The position numbers and the translations under genes were made by a program. 64,000 nucleotides of DNA from Paraburkholderia lycopersici (GTDB lineage Bacteria > Pseudomonadota > Gammaproteobacteria > Burkholderiales > Burkholderiaceae), in NCBI RefSeq assembly GCF_900096975.1, contig NZ_FMYQ01000034.1:1-64000 (forward strand), in the 5' to 3' direction. Numbering within the stretch: position 1 is the first letter of the stretch; each line of letters begins with the position of its first letter. This document shows, in pieces, positions 35,662 through 44,291 of this stretch. The notes under the pieces were generated by a model. That model had not been told where the DNA came from. It made no database searches and saw nothing but the letters and a program-made list of their open reading frames with translations.

Positions 35662-36288
35662 TTATTCGGTCTCCGAAGCAAGGGCGTTGACGGCGGCGGC
35701 GGCCATCGCGCTACCGCCGCGGCGTCCATGAACCACGACGAAGGGCACGCCATGACTGTCGGCCGCGAGTTGCGCCTTGGACTCGGCCGCGCCGACGAAT
35801 CCCACGGGAAAGCCGAGGATGAGCGCGGGGCGCGGCGCGCCGGCGGCGATCAGATCGAGCAGATGGAAGAGCGCGGTGGGCGCGTTGCCGATCGCGACGA
35901 CGCTGCCCGCGAGGCGCGGCCGCCACAGTTCGAGCGCGGCCGCCGAGCGCGTGTTGCCGATCTGCCGGGCGAGCGCGGGGACGGTGGGGTCGTCGAGCAT
36001 GCAGATCACGGCGTTGTCAGCGGGCAGGCGCGCGCGCGTGATGCCGTAGGCGACCATTTTCGCGTCGCAGAGGATCGGCGCGCCGCTGGCGAGCGCCGTG
36101 CGGCCCGCAACGCCCGCGCCCGCGGAAAACGCGAGGTCGGCGGCGACGTCCACCATGCCGCAGGCATGGATCACGCGCACGGCGAGTTTCTCGAGGTCGG
36201 CGGGAATGTGCGAGAGATCGGCTTCGGCGCGGATCGTCGCGAACGACTCGCGATAGATCGCCTGGCCGTCGCGGATGTAATCAGCCAT
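35662..36288 (-). CDS. cobH: Precorrin-8X methylmutase
   Basis: 208 residues. Family segments are IYRESFATIRAEADLSHIPA, RVIHACGMVDVAADLAFSAG (with the catalytic histidine), ILCDAKMVAYGITRARLP and LILGFPVGFVGAAESKAQLA. CobH moves the methyl group from C11 to C12 to give hydrogenobyrinate. The start lies 8 bp inside the end of cobG and the stop abuts the cobI start codon. Confidence 0.95.
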   Translation of the reverse strand: MADYIRDGQAIYRESFATIRAEADLSHIPADLEKLAVRVIHACGMVDVAADLAFSAGAGVAGRTALASGAPILCDAKMVAYGITRARLPADNAVICMLDDPTVPALARQIGNTRSAAALELWRPRLAGSVVAIGNAPTALFHLLDLIAAGAPRPALILGFPVGFVGAAESKAQLAADSHGVPFVVVHGRRGGSAMAAAAVNALASETE

Positions 36289-37660
36289 CGTGGGTGCTCC
36301 GGGGCCGTTGCGCGAGCGCTCGCGCGGCGGCTTCGATCGTCAGGTCGGGCGCGACGAGCCGGCCGAAGCCGGTTGCCGTGTCGTCGCGCTCGTAGAGGTC
36401 ATACTGGCCCGGCGCGCGCGCGAGCAACGTGAACGGCGCGCGATGCGCGGCCGCGCAGGCGCGCTCGCAGCCGCTCAGATGCATTCCGGCGCCGGCGGGC
36501 AGCAGCGCGGCGAGACGCAGGGCGTCGGCTTTGGTGTCCGCGCGGCTTTTCGCACAGCCTGTCGAGCCCGTGCAGGCGACAAGGCGCGCGAGCGGGTCGG
36601 CGCTCGCGCAAACAAGGCCGAGCGCGCGCAGACGTTCGAGCACGGCGGGCATGGCGCGCGCGCGCACGTTGGGCAGCAGCACACCTTGCCACGGCGTGAC
36701 GCGCAGCGTTGCATCGCCCGACGCTTCGGCGAGGGCGGCGAGCGCGCGCAGCGTGTTCGCGTCGATGCGGCCCAGCGCAGGCTGCGCGCCCACGTAGCCG
36801 CCGCCGTCGGCATTCAACGCGTGAGCGCCGAGGCGCATGCCGGCATCGCTTGCGGTGCGGCGCCAGGCGTAAAGCGCGTCGTCGCGCAGCAACGCGAATT
36901 CGCCGTGCCGTTGCGCGCGGTGCAGCAATGTGTCCGGCGAATGCGCGGCCAGCACGTCGCGCATGCGCGTTTTATCCGCGCCGGCGAGATCGAGAAACGC
37001 ATGCAGCAGCGCGCGGATCGACGCACAAACGTCGTCGACGGCAAGCGCGCCGATCGGCCGCCCGGTGGGGCAGCCTGCAAGGCCCAGCACGAAGCGCACT
37101 GCCGCGCCGCGCCGCTGTGCCGCGAGCCAGATATCGTGCGGATGTTCGAGCATCGCGAGGCGCTCGCCGCCGTCGAGCTGCAGCGCGAACTTCGGCGAGA
37201 GCGCGGCGAAACGCGGCTCGCGCCGCATCATGTCGATGAGCGCGGCGGCGAGCGCCGTCGTGTCGTATGCGGCGGTGTCGAGCGCCGCGAGCGGGCTCAG
37301 CATCACGTTGCGCAATTCGTCGGCGGCGCAGGCTTGCGCGACGGGGCTCGCGGCGTCGATGCCGGCGGGCCCGAGGCCAGCGCCGATCAGCGCGGCGCTC
37401 AAGTTCGCTTCCTCGCCCGCGCGCACGCCGCGAATCTGCACATTGGCGCGATTCGTGAGTTCGAGCACGCCGGCCGCGTGCGTCGATGCGGCGCCGGCGA
37501 GGGCGCGCGCACGCGCGGCGCTCAGGATGCCGCCGGGCAGGCGGATGCGGCACAGGCCGCCATCGCGCGCCGCGACCACGCGCACGAGCCCCGGGCACGC
37601 CGATGGGCGGAGCGCGGCCAGAGCAGCAGCGGGCGAGACGGGCTTCGTTTCGTGTTTCAA
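36281..37660 (-). CDS. cobG: Precorrin-3B synthase (ring-contraction monooxygenase)
   Basis: 459 residues from a TTG start. This is a nitrite/sulfite-reductase-fold protein: ELTNRANVQIRGVR and the cluster ligands CTGSTGCAKSRADTKA (Cys-X5-Cys) and LSGCERACAAAHRAP (Cys-X3-Cys) for the [4Fe-4S] centre. CobG uses O2 to form the C20-hydroxylated gamma-lactone, so its presence marks the oxygen-dependent pathway. The TTG at 37660 is preferred because the frame continues upstream only into riboswitch-overlapping sequence; the Shine-Dalgarno is poor, so the start is uncertain. First gene after the riboswitch. Confidence 0.92.
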   Translation of the reverse strand: MKHETKPVSPAAALAALRPSACPGLVRVVAARDGGLCRIRLPGGILSAARARALAGAASTHAAGVLELTNRANVQIRGVRAGEEANLSAALIGAGLGPAGIDAASPVAQACAADELRNVMLSPLAALDTAAYDTTALAAALIDMMRREPRFAALSPKFALQLDGGERLAMLEHPHDIWLAAQRRGAAVRFVLGLAGCPTGRPIGALAVDDVCASIRALLHAFLDLAGADKTRMRDVLAAHSPDTLLHRAQRHGEFALLRDDALYAWRRTASDAGMRLGAHALNADGGGYVGAQPALGRIDANTLRALAALAEASGDATLRVTPWQGVLLPNVRARAMPAVLERLRALGLVCASADPLARLVACTGSTGCAKSRADTKADALRLAALLPAGAGMHLSGCERACAAAHRAPFTLLARAPGQYDLYERDDTATGFGRLVAPDLTIEAAARALAQRPRSTHDG

Positions 37661-37768
37661 GGGAATACCGGGTAAGCATCGTGCAAGCGCGGCGCGCTGC
37701 CCGCATGGCATGCGGGAAACGGCTGCAGTATCGGTACACCCCGCCCGATATGGGTTCGCACTAACAGT

Positions 37769-37930
37769 TCGGCCGGCAGGTCTCCTGGCTCGCAGGTCGT
37801 CGGCCGCATCGGCCTTCCCGGTAAAACCAGTGGCTCGGGTGGATGCGGTCTCGCTGCTCACAGTCGCGGGGGCGGCCACAGCTTGCTGTGTTCCCTTTTA
37901 TGCCTTAACGGCGCCGGCGGACACGGTATT
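37769..37930 (-). promoter_or_regulatory. Cobalamin riboswitch upstream of cobG
   Basis: On the minus strand the classical B12 riboswitch is nearly complete: AAAAGGGAACACAGC, CCGCCCCCGCGACTGTGAGC, GAGCCACTGG, CCGGGAAGGC and the B12 box GAGCCAGGAGACCTGCC. It ends about 110 nt before the cobG start. A CATAAT just upstream of the aptamer (about 37929-37934 read on this strand) could be the -10 box. It should repress cobG-cobH-cobI-cobJ when adenosylcobalamin is plentiful. Confidence 0.95.
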
Positions 37931-38034
37931 ATGCCCGTTTTCAGAAGCGCTCCGTCTCGCGATCGGGCCGCGCGCGCGATGATCGCAACGTAACGGGCAA
38001 AACGGGCAACAGTGTGGCAATAGCGGGAGAACGG
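37931..38034. other. Divergent promoter region between cobG riboswitch and cobL
   Basis: About 100 bp separating the riboswitch-controlled cobG unit from the divergent cobL-cobK-cobM unit. It contains short repeats of AACGGGCAA (around 37992-38010). No riboswitch is seen on the plus strand, so cobLKM seems not to have its own aptamer. Confidence 0.45.
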
Positions 38035-39258
38035 ATGCGGAGCGGACGGGCATGGCTGACGGTGGTGGGCATCGGCGACGAGGGCTATGCCGGACTCGGC
38101 CGCGACGCGCGGCGCGCGTTGTTCGATGCGGCTGTCGTAACGGGCGGCGCGCGCCATCTCGCGATGCTGCCCGCGCGCGTGCGCGCGCGGCGCGAACCGT
38201 GGCCGCAGCCGTTTGCCGTCGAGGTGGTGCTCGGGCATCGCGAGTCGAACCTCGACGTCTGCGTGCTCGCGAGCGGCGACCCCATGCTGTTCGGCGTGGG
38301 CGCGACGCTCGCGCGCCGCGTGGCGCCCGGCGAGATGCGCGTGCTGCCGGCGCCGTCGTCGCTTTCGCTCGCGGCGGCGCGGTTGGGATGGGCCATGCAG
38401 GACACGGCGATGGTTTCGCTCGTCGGCCGTCCGCTCGACGCGCTGCGCCGCCATCTCTACGCGCGCTCGCGCGTGCTCGCGTTGAGCGCGGATGGGAGAA
38501 CGCCCGCGGCGCTCGCCGCGCTGCTCGCTGAAGCGGGATTCGGCGCGACGCGTCTTTGCGTGTTCGAGCACCTGGGCGGTCCGCTGGAGCGCCGCGTCGA
38601 AGGCCGTGCTGACGCGTGGCACGTCGACGAAGCCGCCGCGCTCAATCTGGTCGCGTTCGACTGCGAAAGCGACGCGCAAATGCCCGCGCAAGGCTGGACG
38701 CTCACGCCGGGCCTCCCCGACGACGCCTATCGCCACGACGGCCAGCTAACGAAGCGCGACGTGCGCGCGCTCACGCTCGCGCGTCTCGCGCCCACGCCCG
38801 GCGCGCTGCTTTGGGACGTGGGCGCGGGCAGCGGCTCGATCGGCATCGAATGGATGCGCTCGCATGCGGCCTGCCGCGCGATCGCGATCGAAGCGCATGC
38901 CGAACGTCAGCGTTTCATCGAGCGCAATCGCGCGGCGCTGGGTGTGCCGGGGCTGCAGCTCGTGGCGGGTCGCGCGCCCGAGGCGCTTGCCGGACTGGCC
39001 GCGCCCGATGCCGTGTTCATCGGCGGCGGCGTGACCGTTCCGGGCGTGCTCGACGCATGCTGGGAGGCGCTTGCGCGCGGCGGCCGTCTCGTCGCGAACG
39101 CGGTGACCGTGCAGAGCGAGGCAACGCTCGTGGCGTGGCGCGCGCGGCACGGCGGCACTCTCACGCGCGTCGGCATCGGCGAGGCGCAGCCGCTGGGCGG
39201 ATTCGATGCGTGGCGGCAGGCGCTGCCCGTCACGCTTTATGAGGCCGTCAAGCCATGA
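38035..39258 (+). CDS. cobL: Precorrin-6Y C5,15-methyltransferase (decarboxylating)
   Basis: 407 residues, two fused domains. The N-terminal CbiE-like tetrapyrrole methylase (about 5-205; [40 protein letters not shown]) is followed by a CbiT-like Rossmann methyltransferase (about 215-400; [39 protein letters not shown]). CobL methylates C5 and C15 and decarboxylates the C12 acetate. The ATG at 38035 has GGGAG upstream; a GTG at 38014 in frame is less well supported. The stop overlaps the cobK start (ATGA). Confidence 0.95.
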   Translation: MRSGRAWLTVVGIGDEGYAGLGRDARRALFDAAVVTGGARHLAMLPARVRARREPWPQPFAVEVVLGHRESNLDVCVLASGDPMLFGVGATLARRVAPGEMRVLPAPSSLSLAAARLGWAMQDTAMVSLVGRPLDALRRHLYARSRVLALSADGRTPAALAALLAEAGFGATRLCVFEHLGGPLERRVEGRADAWHVDEAAALNLVAFDCESDAQMPAQGWTLTPGLPDDAYRHDGQLTKRDVRALTLARLAPTPGALLWDVGAGSGSIGIEWMRSHAACRAIAIEAHAERQRFIERNRAALGVPGLQLVAGRAPEALAGLAAPDAVFIGGGVTVPGVLDACWEALARGGRLVANAVTVQSEATLVAWRARHGGTLTRVGIGEAQPLGGFDAWRQALPVTLYEAVKP

Positions 39259-39998
39259 CGGCGCGCGTCCTGCTGCTGGGCGGCACCGGCGACGCGCTGG
39301 CGATCGCGCGCACGCTCGGCTCGCAACACGTGTACTCGCTGGCGGGCCTTGGGCGCGTGCCCGCCGACCTTGCCTGCGCGGTGCGTGTGGGCGGCTTCGG
39401 CGGGCCGCAAGGGCTCGCGCGATTTCTCGCCGACGAAGGCATCGCGCTCGTTTTCGACGCCACGCATCCCTACGCCGCGCAGATCAGCGCCAACGCGGCG
39501 CGCGCCTGCGAGGCGGCACACGTACTGTACTGGGCCCTGCGTCGCGCGCCCTGGCAGCCGCAGCCCGGCGACGACTGGCGCATGGTGGGCGACTGGGCCG
39601 GCGTGAGCGAGGCGATTGCGCCGTTCGCGCGCCCGCTCTTCACGCTTGGGCGCGAGCCGCTCGCTCATCTCGACGAGGTGCCGCCGCAGCAGCACTGGAC
39701 GATCCGCTGCCTCGATGCCCATCCCGGCCACGCGCGCGCGCGCGTGATCGACGCACGCGGACCGTTCACGCCCGAAGGCGAGCGCGCGCTTTTCACCGAG
39801 GCGCGCATCGACGTCGTGGTCAGCAAGAACAGCGGCGGGGCGGCGACCGAAGCAAAGCTCGCGGTCGCGCGCGACATGAGCCTGCCCGTGGTGATGATGC
39901 GGCGGCCGCCGCTGCCCGGGGCGCAGCGCGAGCTGGCGTCGGCGCGGGAGGCGATCGAAGCGATCGACCACGCTATTCAGCGGAGTTTCAACGCATGA
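39255..39998 (+). CDS. cobK: Precorrin-6A reductase
   Basis: 247 residues. The N-terminus [18 protein letters not shown] is the NADPH-binding signature of CobK/CbiJ, and [20 protein letters not shown] is the conserved substrate-side motif. [20 protein letters not shown] and [20 protein letters not shown] complete the family pattern. CobK reduces precorrin-6A to precorrin-6B. It overlaps both neighbours by 4 bp (cobL and cobM), which gives a tight three-gene unit. Confidence 0.95.
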   Translation: MTARVLLLGGTGDALAIARTLGSQHVYSLAGLGRVPADLACAVRVGGFGGPQGLARFLADEGIALVFDATHPYAAQISANAARACEAAHVLYWALRRAPWQPQPGDDWRMVGDWAGVSEAIAPFARPLFTLGREPLAHLDEVPPQQHWTIRCLDAHPGHARARVIDARGPFTPEGERALFTEARIDVVVSKNSGGAATEAKLAVARDMSLPVVMMRRPPLPGAQRELASAREAIEAIDHAIQRSFNA

Positions 39999-40726
39999 CG
40001 GTTTTCTTCATCGGCGCGGGTCCGGGCGACCCCGAACTGATCACCGTGAAGGGCCAGCGCCTCGTGCGCAGTTGCCCGGTCATTCTTTACGCCGGCTCGC
40101 TCGTGCCGCCCGCCGTGCTAGAAGGCCACCGCGCGCACCAGGTCGTGGACACGGCGTCCCTCACGCTCGACGAGATCCTGGCGTTGCTCGAAGACGCCCA
40201 CGCCCACGGCTTCGACGTGGCGCGCGTGCATTCGGGCGACCCGTCGCTCTATGGCGCGATCGGCGAGCAGATCCGGCGGCTGCGCATGCTTGGCATCCCT
40301 TATGAAGTGGTGCCCGGCGTGACCGCCGCCGCGGCCTGTGCGGCGGCGCTCGGCAGCGAACTGACGCTTCCCGGCATTTCCCAAACCCTCATTTTCACGC
40401 GCTACGCGGCGAAAACACCGATGCCCGAAGGCGAGCAGCTAGGCGATCTCGCGCGGCACAAAGCGACGCTCGCGATTCACCTGGGCGTGCGTCACATCGA
40501 GCGCATCGTCGAGGCATTGCGGCCGCATTATGGCGAGGATTGCCCTGTCGCCGTGATCTATCGCGCGAGCTGGCCCGACGAGGAGCGCGTGACGGGCACG
40601 CTTGCGGACATCGCCCAAAAAGTGCAGGCCACCGACATCGAGCGCACGGCGCTCATTCTCGTAGGGCGCGTGCTCGCGGCGGAAGGGTTCGCCGATTCGA
40701 CGCTGTATGGCGCCTCGAAGCGTTAG
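39995..40726 (+). CDS. cobM: Precorrin-4 C11-methyltransferase
   Basis: 243 residues of the tetrapyrrole methylase family: VFFIGAGPGDPELITVKGQR, CPVILYAGSLVPP, ARVHSGDPSLYGAIGEQIRR, YEVVPGVTAAAACAAALGSE and FTRYAAKTPMPEGEQL are typical of CobM/CbiF. It methylates C11 of precorrin-4. Last gene of the cobL-cobK-cobM unit and convergent with a MarR gene only 9 bp away. I see no terminator in that gap, so transcription of the two units may collide. Confidence 0.95.
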   Translation: MTVFFIGAGPGDPELITVKGQRLVRSCPVILYAGSLVPPAVLEGHRAHQVVDTASLTLDEILALLEDAHAHGFDVARVHSGDPSLYGAIGEQIRRLRMLGIPYEVVPGVTAAAACAAALGSELTLPGISQTLIFTRYAAKTPMPEGEQLGDLARHKATLAIHLGVRHIERIVEALRPHYGEDCPVAVIYRASWPDEERVTGTLADIAQKVQATDIERTALILVGRVLAAEGFADSTLYGASKR

Positions 40727-40735
40727 CGGCCGCCA

Positions 40736-41182
40736 TTACGAAAGCGCGCGCAAATGCTGACGCAGCCGATCGACCTCGCCTTTGGCAAAGTGCTTTTCGA
40801 TTTCGTCATGCGTTTGCTGCCATAGCGGGAACGCTTCGTCGAGCAGTCGATGGCCCTCGGGCGTCAAACCCAGCAGGCGGCCGCGCTTGTCTTCGGGGTC
40901 CTGCTCGATCACCACAAGGCCGCGCCGTTCGAGCGGCTTGAGCGCGGCCGTCAGCGTGGTGCGGTCCATGGCCAGCAGCGCCGCCACATCTTTCATGCCC
41001 GGCGGGTGCGGGCGATTCAGCGACATCAGCAGCGAAAACTGTCCGTTCGTGAGATCGAGCGGACGCAAGACGTCGTCGAATATGCGCGCGAGATTTCGCG
41101 CCGCCCGCTGCATATGCAGGCACAGGCAGCAATCGCGTACCAGGAGCGTGGTTTCGAAGGGAAGTTTCTTTATACGTGCCAT
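40736..41182 (-). CDS. MarR-family transcriptional regulator
   Basis: 148 residues with a MarR winged helix: LTNGQFSLLMSLNRPHPPGM, DVAALLAMDRTTLTAALKPL, then ERRGLVVIEQDPEDKRGR, the wing with its conserved D-x-R. The N-terminal helix carries a run of cysteines (RDCCLCLHMQRAAR), which suggests thiol or oxidant sensing. It is divergent from a YCII-like and a glutathione transferase gene, and a perfect 12-bp palindrome overlaps the intervening promoter, so it most likely represses both sides. Confidence 0.93.
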   Translation of the reverse strand: MARIKKLPFETTLLVRDCCLCLHMQRAARNLARIFDDVLRPLDLTNGQFSLLMSLNRPHPPGMKDVAALLAMDRTTLTAALKPLERRGLVVIEQDPEDKRGRLLGLTPEGHRLLDEAFPLWQQTHDEIEKHFAKGEVDRLRQHLRALS

Positions 41183-41183
41183 G

Positions 41184-41212
41184 TTGAAATTATGTTGATA
41201 TCAACCTATGCT
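41184..41212 (+). promoter_or_regulatory. Promoter with overlapping MarR operator
   Basis: A sigma-70-like promoter TTGAAA (41184-41189), 17 bp spacer and TATGCT (41207-41212) faces the YCII/GST genes. The perfect palindrome GTTGATATCAAC (41194-41205) fills the spacer, two bases after the MarR start codon region. Binding there would occlude RNA polymerase and also cover the MarR gene's own initiation region. Confidence 0.7.
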
Positions 41213-41273
41213 GTCAAGGCCGGGCGGGCAACGTCCCGTCGTTCCCCTTTTCAGACCAGCAGACGGAGGACGC

Positions 41274-41639
41274 ATGAGCGACCAGACATTGTTTCTCGCG
41301 ATTTTTCTCGGCTCAAAGGACAGCGCGCGTATGAAAGCGTGGTCGGAACTTCCCGACGAAGCGCGGCGCGCGAAGGAAAAAGAGGGGATCGCCGCATGGC
41401 ATGCGTGGGTCGAAAAGCATAAGGCTTCGATCGTCGACATCGGCGGTCCGCTTGGCAAAACCAGAGCCATTGGCGAGGACGGCATCGTGGATCGCGCCAA
41501 CGCGTTGACGGGCTTTACGGTCGTGCGCTGCGCATCGCATGAAGAGGCCGCGAAGATGTTCGAAGGCCACCCGCATTTCGCTATTTTCCCGGGGGAGTCT
41601 GTTGAAGTGATGCCCGTTCTGCCGATCCCCGGCGTGTGA
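41274..41639 (+). CDS. YCII-related protein
   Basis: 121 residues, GGAGG ahead of the ATG at 41274. The chain has the dimeric alpha-beta (ferredoxin-like) pattern of YCII-related proteins: FLAIFLGSKDSARMKAW, GIAAWHAWVEKHKASIVDIG and FTVVRCASHEEAAKMFEGHP near the end. The family has no established reaction. It is 16 bp from the glutathione transferase gene and shares the MarR-controlled promoter, so a role in handling an electrophile or oxidised compound is plausible but inferred. Confidence 0.8.
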   Translation: MSDQTLFLAIFLGSKDSARMKAWSELPDEARRAKEKEGIAAWHAWVEKHKASIVDIGGPLGKTRAIGEDGIVDRANALTGFTVVRCASHEEAAKMFEGHPHFAIFPGESVEVMPVLPIPGV

Positions 41640-41655
41640 ACAGCGGAGGCTGGCG

Positions 41656-42273
41656 ATGAAACTCTATGGCTTTGCCGGCACCCGTTCGCAGCGCGCGCTA
41701 TGGGGCCTCAAGGAAGTCGACGCCGATTTCGAATACATCTCGGTCAATCTGCTCGAAGGCGAGCACAGGCAGCCCGCATTTCTGCGCATCAATCCCGCGG
41801 GCAAGGTGCCCGTGTTGATCGACGGCGATCGCGTGATTCCGGAGTCGGCCGCGATCGTGCTGTATCTCGCGGATAAATATCCGGAGAAGGCGCTATTGCC
41901 CGCCGATCCCGACGACCGTGCGCAGGCGTATCGCTGGACCTTGTTCGCCGTGACCGAACTCGAACAGCCGCTTTGGAGAATCGCGCGGCATACGTTGCTT
42001 TATCCGCCGGACAAGCGCCTCGCCGCCGATATCGAGCTTGCGCGGGAAGACTTCAAGGTCATGGCCGCGATTCTCGACGAGCATCTGGAAGGGCGCGATT
42101 TCATCGTCGGCGACAGGCTTTCGGCTGCCGATTGCGTGACGGTCTATCTGATGGACTGGGCCAACGAACTCACGCTGCTCGATGGGTTCCCGCGTTTGCA
42201 GGCGTATCTCGAGCGTCTCTATGCGCGTCCCGAGGCGCCGCAGCGTATCGCCGAAGCGCTCAAGGCGGCGTAG
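41656..42273 (+). CDS. Glutathione S-transferase family protein
   Basis: 205 residues. The thioredoxin-like N-terminal domain (1-78) has KLYGFAGTRSQRALWGLKEV, the cis-proline region INPAGKVPVLIDGDRVIPES and AIVLYLADKYPE; the all-helical C-terminal domain includes VGDRLSAADCVTVYLMDWAN. It is expected to conjugate or reduce substrates with glutathione in the cytosol. It is co-transcribed with the YCII gene and followed by a strong bidirectional hairpin. Confidence 0.93.
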   Translation: MKLYGFAGTRSQRALWGLKEVDADFEYISVNLLEGEHRQPAFLRINPAGKVPVLIDGDRVIPESAAIVLYLADKYPEKALLPADPDDRAQAYRWTLFAVTELEQPLWRIARHTLLYPPDKRLAADIELAREDFKVMAAILDEHLEGRDFIVGDRLSAADCVTVYLMDWANELTLLDGFPRLQAYLERLYARPEAPQRIAEALKAA

Positions 42274-42281
42274 GCGCAGGT

Positions 42282-42326
42282 AAAAAAGCAGCCCGATCGC
42301 CGGATGCCGATCGGGCTGCTTTCGTC
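42282..42326 (-). terminator. Bidirectional terminator between GST and mctP
   Basis: Perfect 13-bp stem AGCAGCCCGATCG / CGATCGGGCTGCT around an 8-nt loop. On the minus strand it is followed by a run of six T, an ideal terminator for mctP; on the plus strand the tail is only TTTCG but it may also stop the GST message. Confidence 0.9.
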
Positions 42327-42345
42327 ACCGCCGGTTGCGCACGGA

Positions 42346-43821
42346 TCAATGCGCGCGCGCGTGCTCGTGATCCACGTGTGCGCGCGGCTGCGTCACCACG
42401 CTCACCACGGCCAGCACGATCACATTCACGAACAGCGCGAGAAAGCCGATGTTGACGTCCTTGAGCGCATCGGGCGCGAACGGCATGAGTTGCGCGACGC
42501 TCAGGTGCGTCATCGTCGTGACGATGACGACGAGCACGCCCGCCACGATGCCGCAGAATGCGCCTTGCTTCGTCACGCGGTTGCGCGCGGAAAGACTGCA
42601 CACCAGCGCCGGGAACAACTGCGTGACGAAGTTGTAGCCCATCAGCAGCAACGCGACGATGGTTTCGCCGCCCCTCAGCGTGAAGCCTACCGCCACGAGC
42701 GCGATTAACGGCACCAGGTAGCGCGCGAGCTTCGCCACGCGCGCGTCGTCGGCATGCTTCACGAGGCCGCCGCGATAGACGTCGTTGGCGATCAGCGTGG
42801 AAGCCGTGGTGAGGATCATCGAGCCCGGCACGAGCGCGGTGAGCACGCCGGCCGCGCCGATCACGCCCACGAACCACGGATCGAACGTCTGCAGCGCGAG
42901 GCGAAAGAGCGAAAGGTCGATGTCGGCGCCCTTGAGTCCGGGCACCTTGAGCACCGCCGCGAAACCGCAGAAGAACACGAACAGCAAAATGAGCTGATAG
43001 AGCGGCAGGATCATCGCATTGCGGCGGAAAATGCGTTCGTTCTTCGCGGTGTAGACCGACATGAACGTGTGCGGCCACATGAAGAAGCCGAGCGCCGTGA
43101 GGAGCACGGTGGACTGGAACCACGTCACGCTCTGGCCGCGCGCCGGGAAGGTGAGGAAGCCGGGCTTGGCGGCGTCGATGGCGCGGAACATCTCGCTCAT
43201 GCTGCCGTAGTGGTGGATCGGCAGGTAGATGCCGAGGAATACGGCGATGGCGAGAATCATTGTGTCCTTGACGACCGAATTCCACGCACAGCCGCGCACG
43301 CCCGAGACGATCACGTAGGCCGTCACGACGATCGCGCCGATCCAGATGGCGGCCGTCGACGAGACCGCGCCATACGAGGCCGTCGTCACGATGATGCCGA
43401 GGCCCTTCAGTTGCAGCACGAGATAGGGCACGAGCGCGAGCACGCCCACGCACGCCACGAGCACGCCGAGCGCGGGGCTCTGATATTTGCGCGCGAAGAA
43501 GTGCGGCTGCGAGACGAGCCGATGCTGCGTCGCGAAGCGCCACACGGGCGGGAGCATCCAGTACGAAAGCACGTAGGCGAGCGTGCCGTAGCCGAGAATG
43601 TAGTAGACAGGCGCGCCCTTGCCGTAGGCAAAACCGCTGCCGCCGAGGAACGTGAAGGTCGTGTAGATTTCGCCCGCCATCAGCAGGAACACGAACGCGG
43701 TGCCGAAGCTGCGTCCGCCCACCGACCATTGTTCGAGATTCATGTCGTGCCCGCGGCGGGCGCGCATGCCGAGGAAGAGCGCGACGAGCGTGATCGCCGC
43801 GATGATGACGAGGGCGCTCAT
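42346..43821 (-). CDS. mctP: Sodium:solute symporter, monocarboxylate permease type
   Basis: 491 residues with about 13 membrane helices. SSS-family features: NLEQWSVGGRSFGTAFVFLL at the start, GGSGFAYGKGAPVYYILGYG, and GMRARRGHDM. The pattern matches MctP of rhizobia, a permease for lactate, pyruvate, alanine and similar monocarboxylates. It is paired with a small DUF3311 protein whose stop overlaps its ATG by 4 bp, as usual for this transporter. The C-terminus is histidine-rich (HVDHEHARAH). The substrate here is inferred. Confidence 0.85.
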   Translation of the reverse strand: MSALVIIAAITLVALFLGMRARRGHDMNLEQWSVGGRSFGTAFVFLLMAGEIYTTFTFLGGSGFAYGKGAPVYYILGYGTLAYVLSYWMLPPVWRFATQHRLVSQPHFFARKYQSPALGVLVACVGVLALVPYLVLQLKGLGIIVTTASYGAVSSTAAIWIGAIVVTAYVIVSGVRGCAWNSVVKDTMILAIAVFLGIYLPIHHYGSMSEMFRAIDAAKPGFLTFPARGQSVTWFQSTVLLTALGFFMWPHTFMSVYTAKNERIFRRNAMILPLYQLILLFVFFCGFAAVLKVPGLKGADIDLSLFRLALQTFDPWFVGVIGAAGVLTALVPGSMILTTASTLIANDVYRGGLVKHADDARVAKLARYLVPLIALVAVGFTLRGGETIVALLLMGYNFVTQLFPALVCSLSARNRVTKQGAFCGIVAGVLVVIVTTMTHLSVAQLMPFAPDALKDVNIGFLALFVNVIVLAVVSVVTQPRAHVDHEHARAH

Positions 43822-44033
43822 GATCGTGCCTCCGCGTCCGCTTCGCCCGACATCCGGTTGACCGGATCGAGCCGGTAGACGATCCCCATGATCACGGCGG
43901 TCAGCACCACCCACATGACGATCCAGGCCAGCACGAGCGGCATGCCGAGCACGAGCGGCTCGGTGCGGTTGACGAACGGCACGCCTAGCAGGATGCCGAT
44001 AAAGGGCAAGGCAGCGAGCAACCTCAGTGACAT
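43818..44033 (-). CDS. DUF3311 small membrane protein
   Basis: 71 residues with two membrane helices: LLAALPFIGILLGVPFVN, and PLVLGMPLVLAWIVMWVVLT, followed by a short charged tail. Such proteins precede SSS transporters of the MctP/PanF type and are thought to be accessory subunits. It overlaps mctP by 4 bp. The start at 44033 follows an AGGAG-like sequence. Confidence 0.88.
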   Translation of the reverse strand: MSLRLLAALPFIGILLGVPFVNRTEPLVLGMPLVLAWIVMWVVLTAVIMGIVYRLDPVNRMSGEADAEARS

Positions 44034-44291
44034 GGCAACTCCTCTCTCATATGAAAAGAAAAGAAACGTCGCGCCGGGATGCGAGGCAATTCACTCTATG
44101 CTTGCGAACGCGCCCCGTAAAGCTGCCAAAATTACTGAAGCGCTGGCGGGGGAGCCGTCAGGAATATTGGTGCGGCGCGGCATTTCCGGAGGTTTTCGCG
44201 GCGGCATCGATCGGGCACTTTCGACACCGATCCGGCTACACTTCCGGCAGCCGGGCGCGCCGTTTGAGCCTGCCCTAACCGGATCGAGTTC

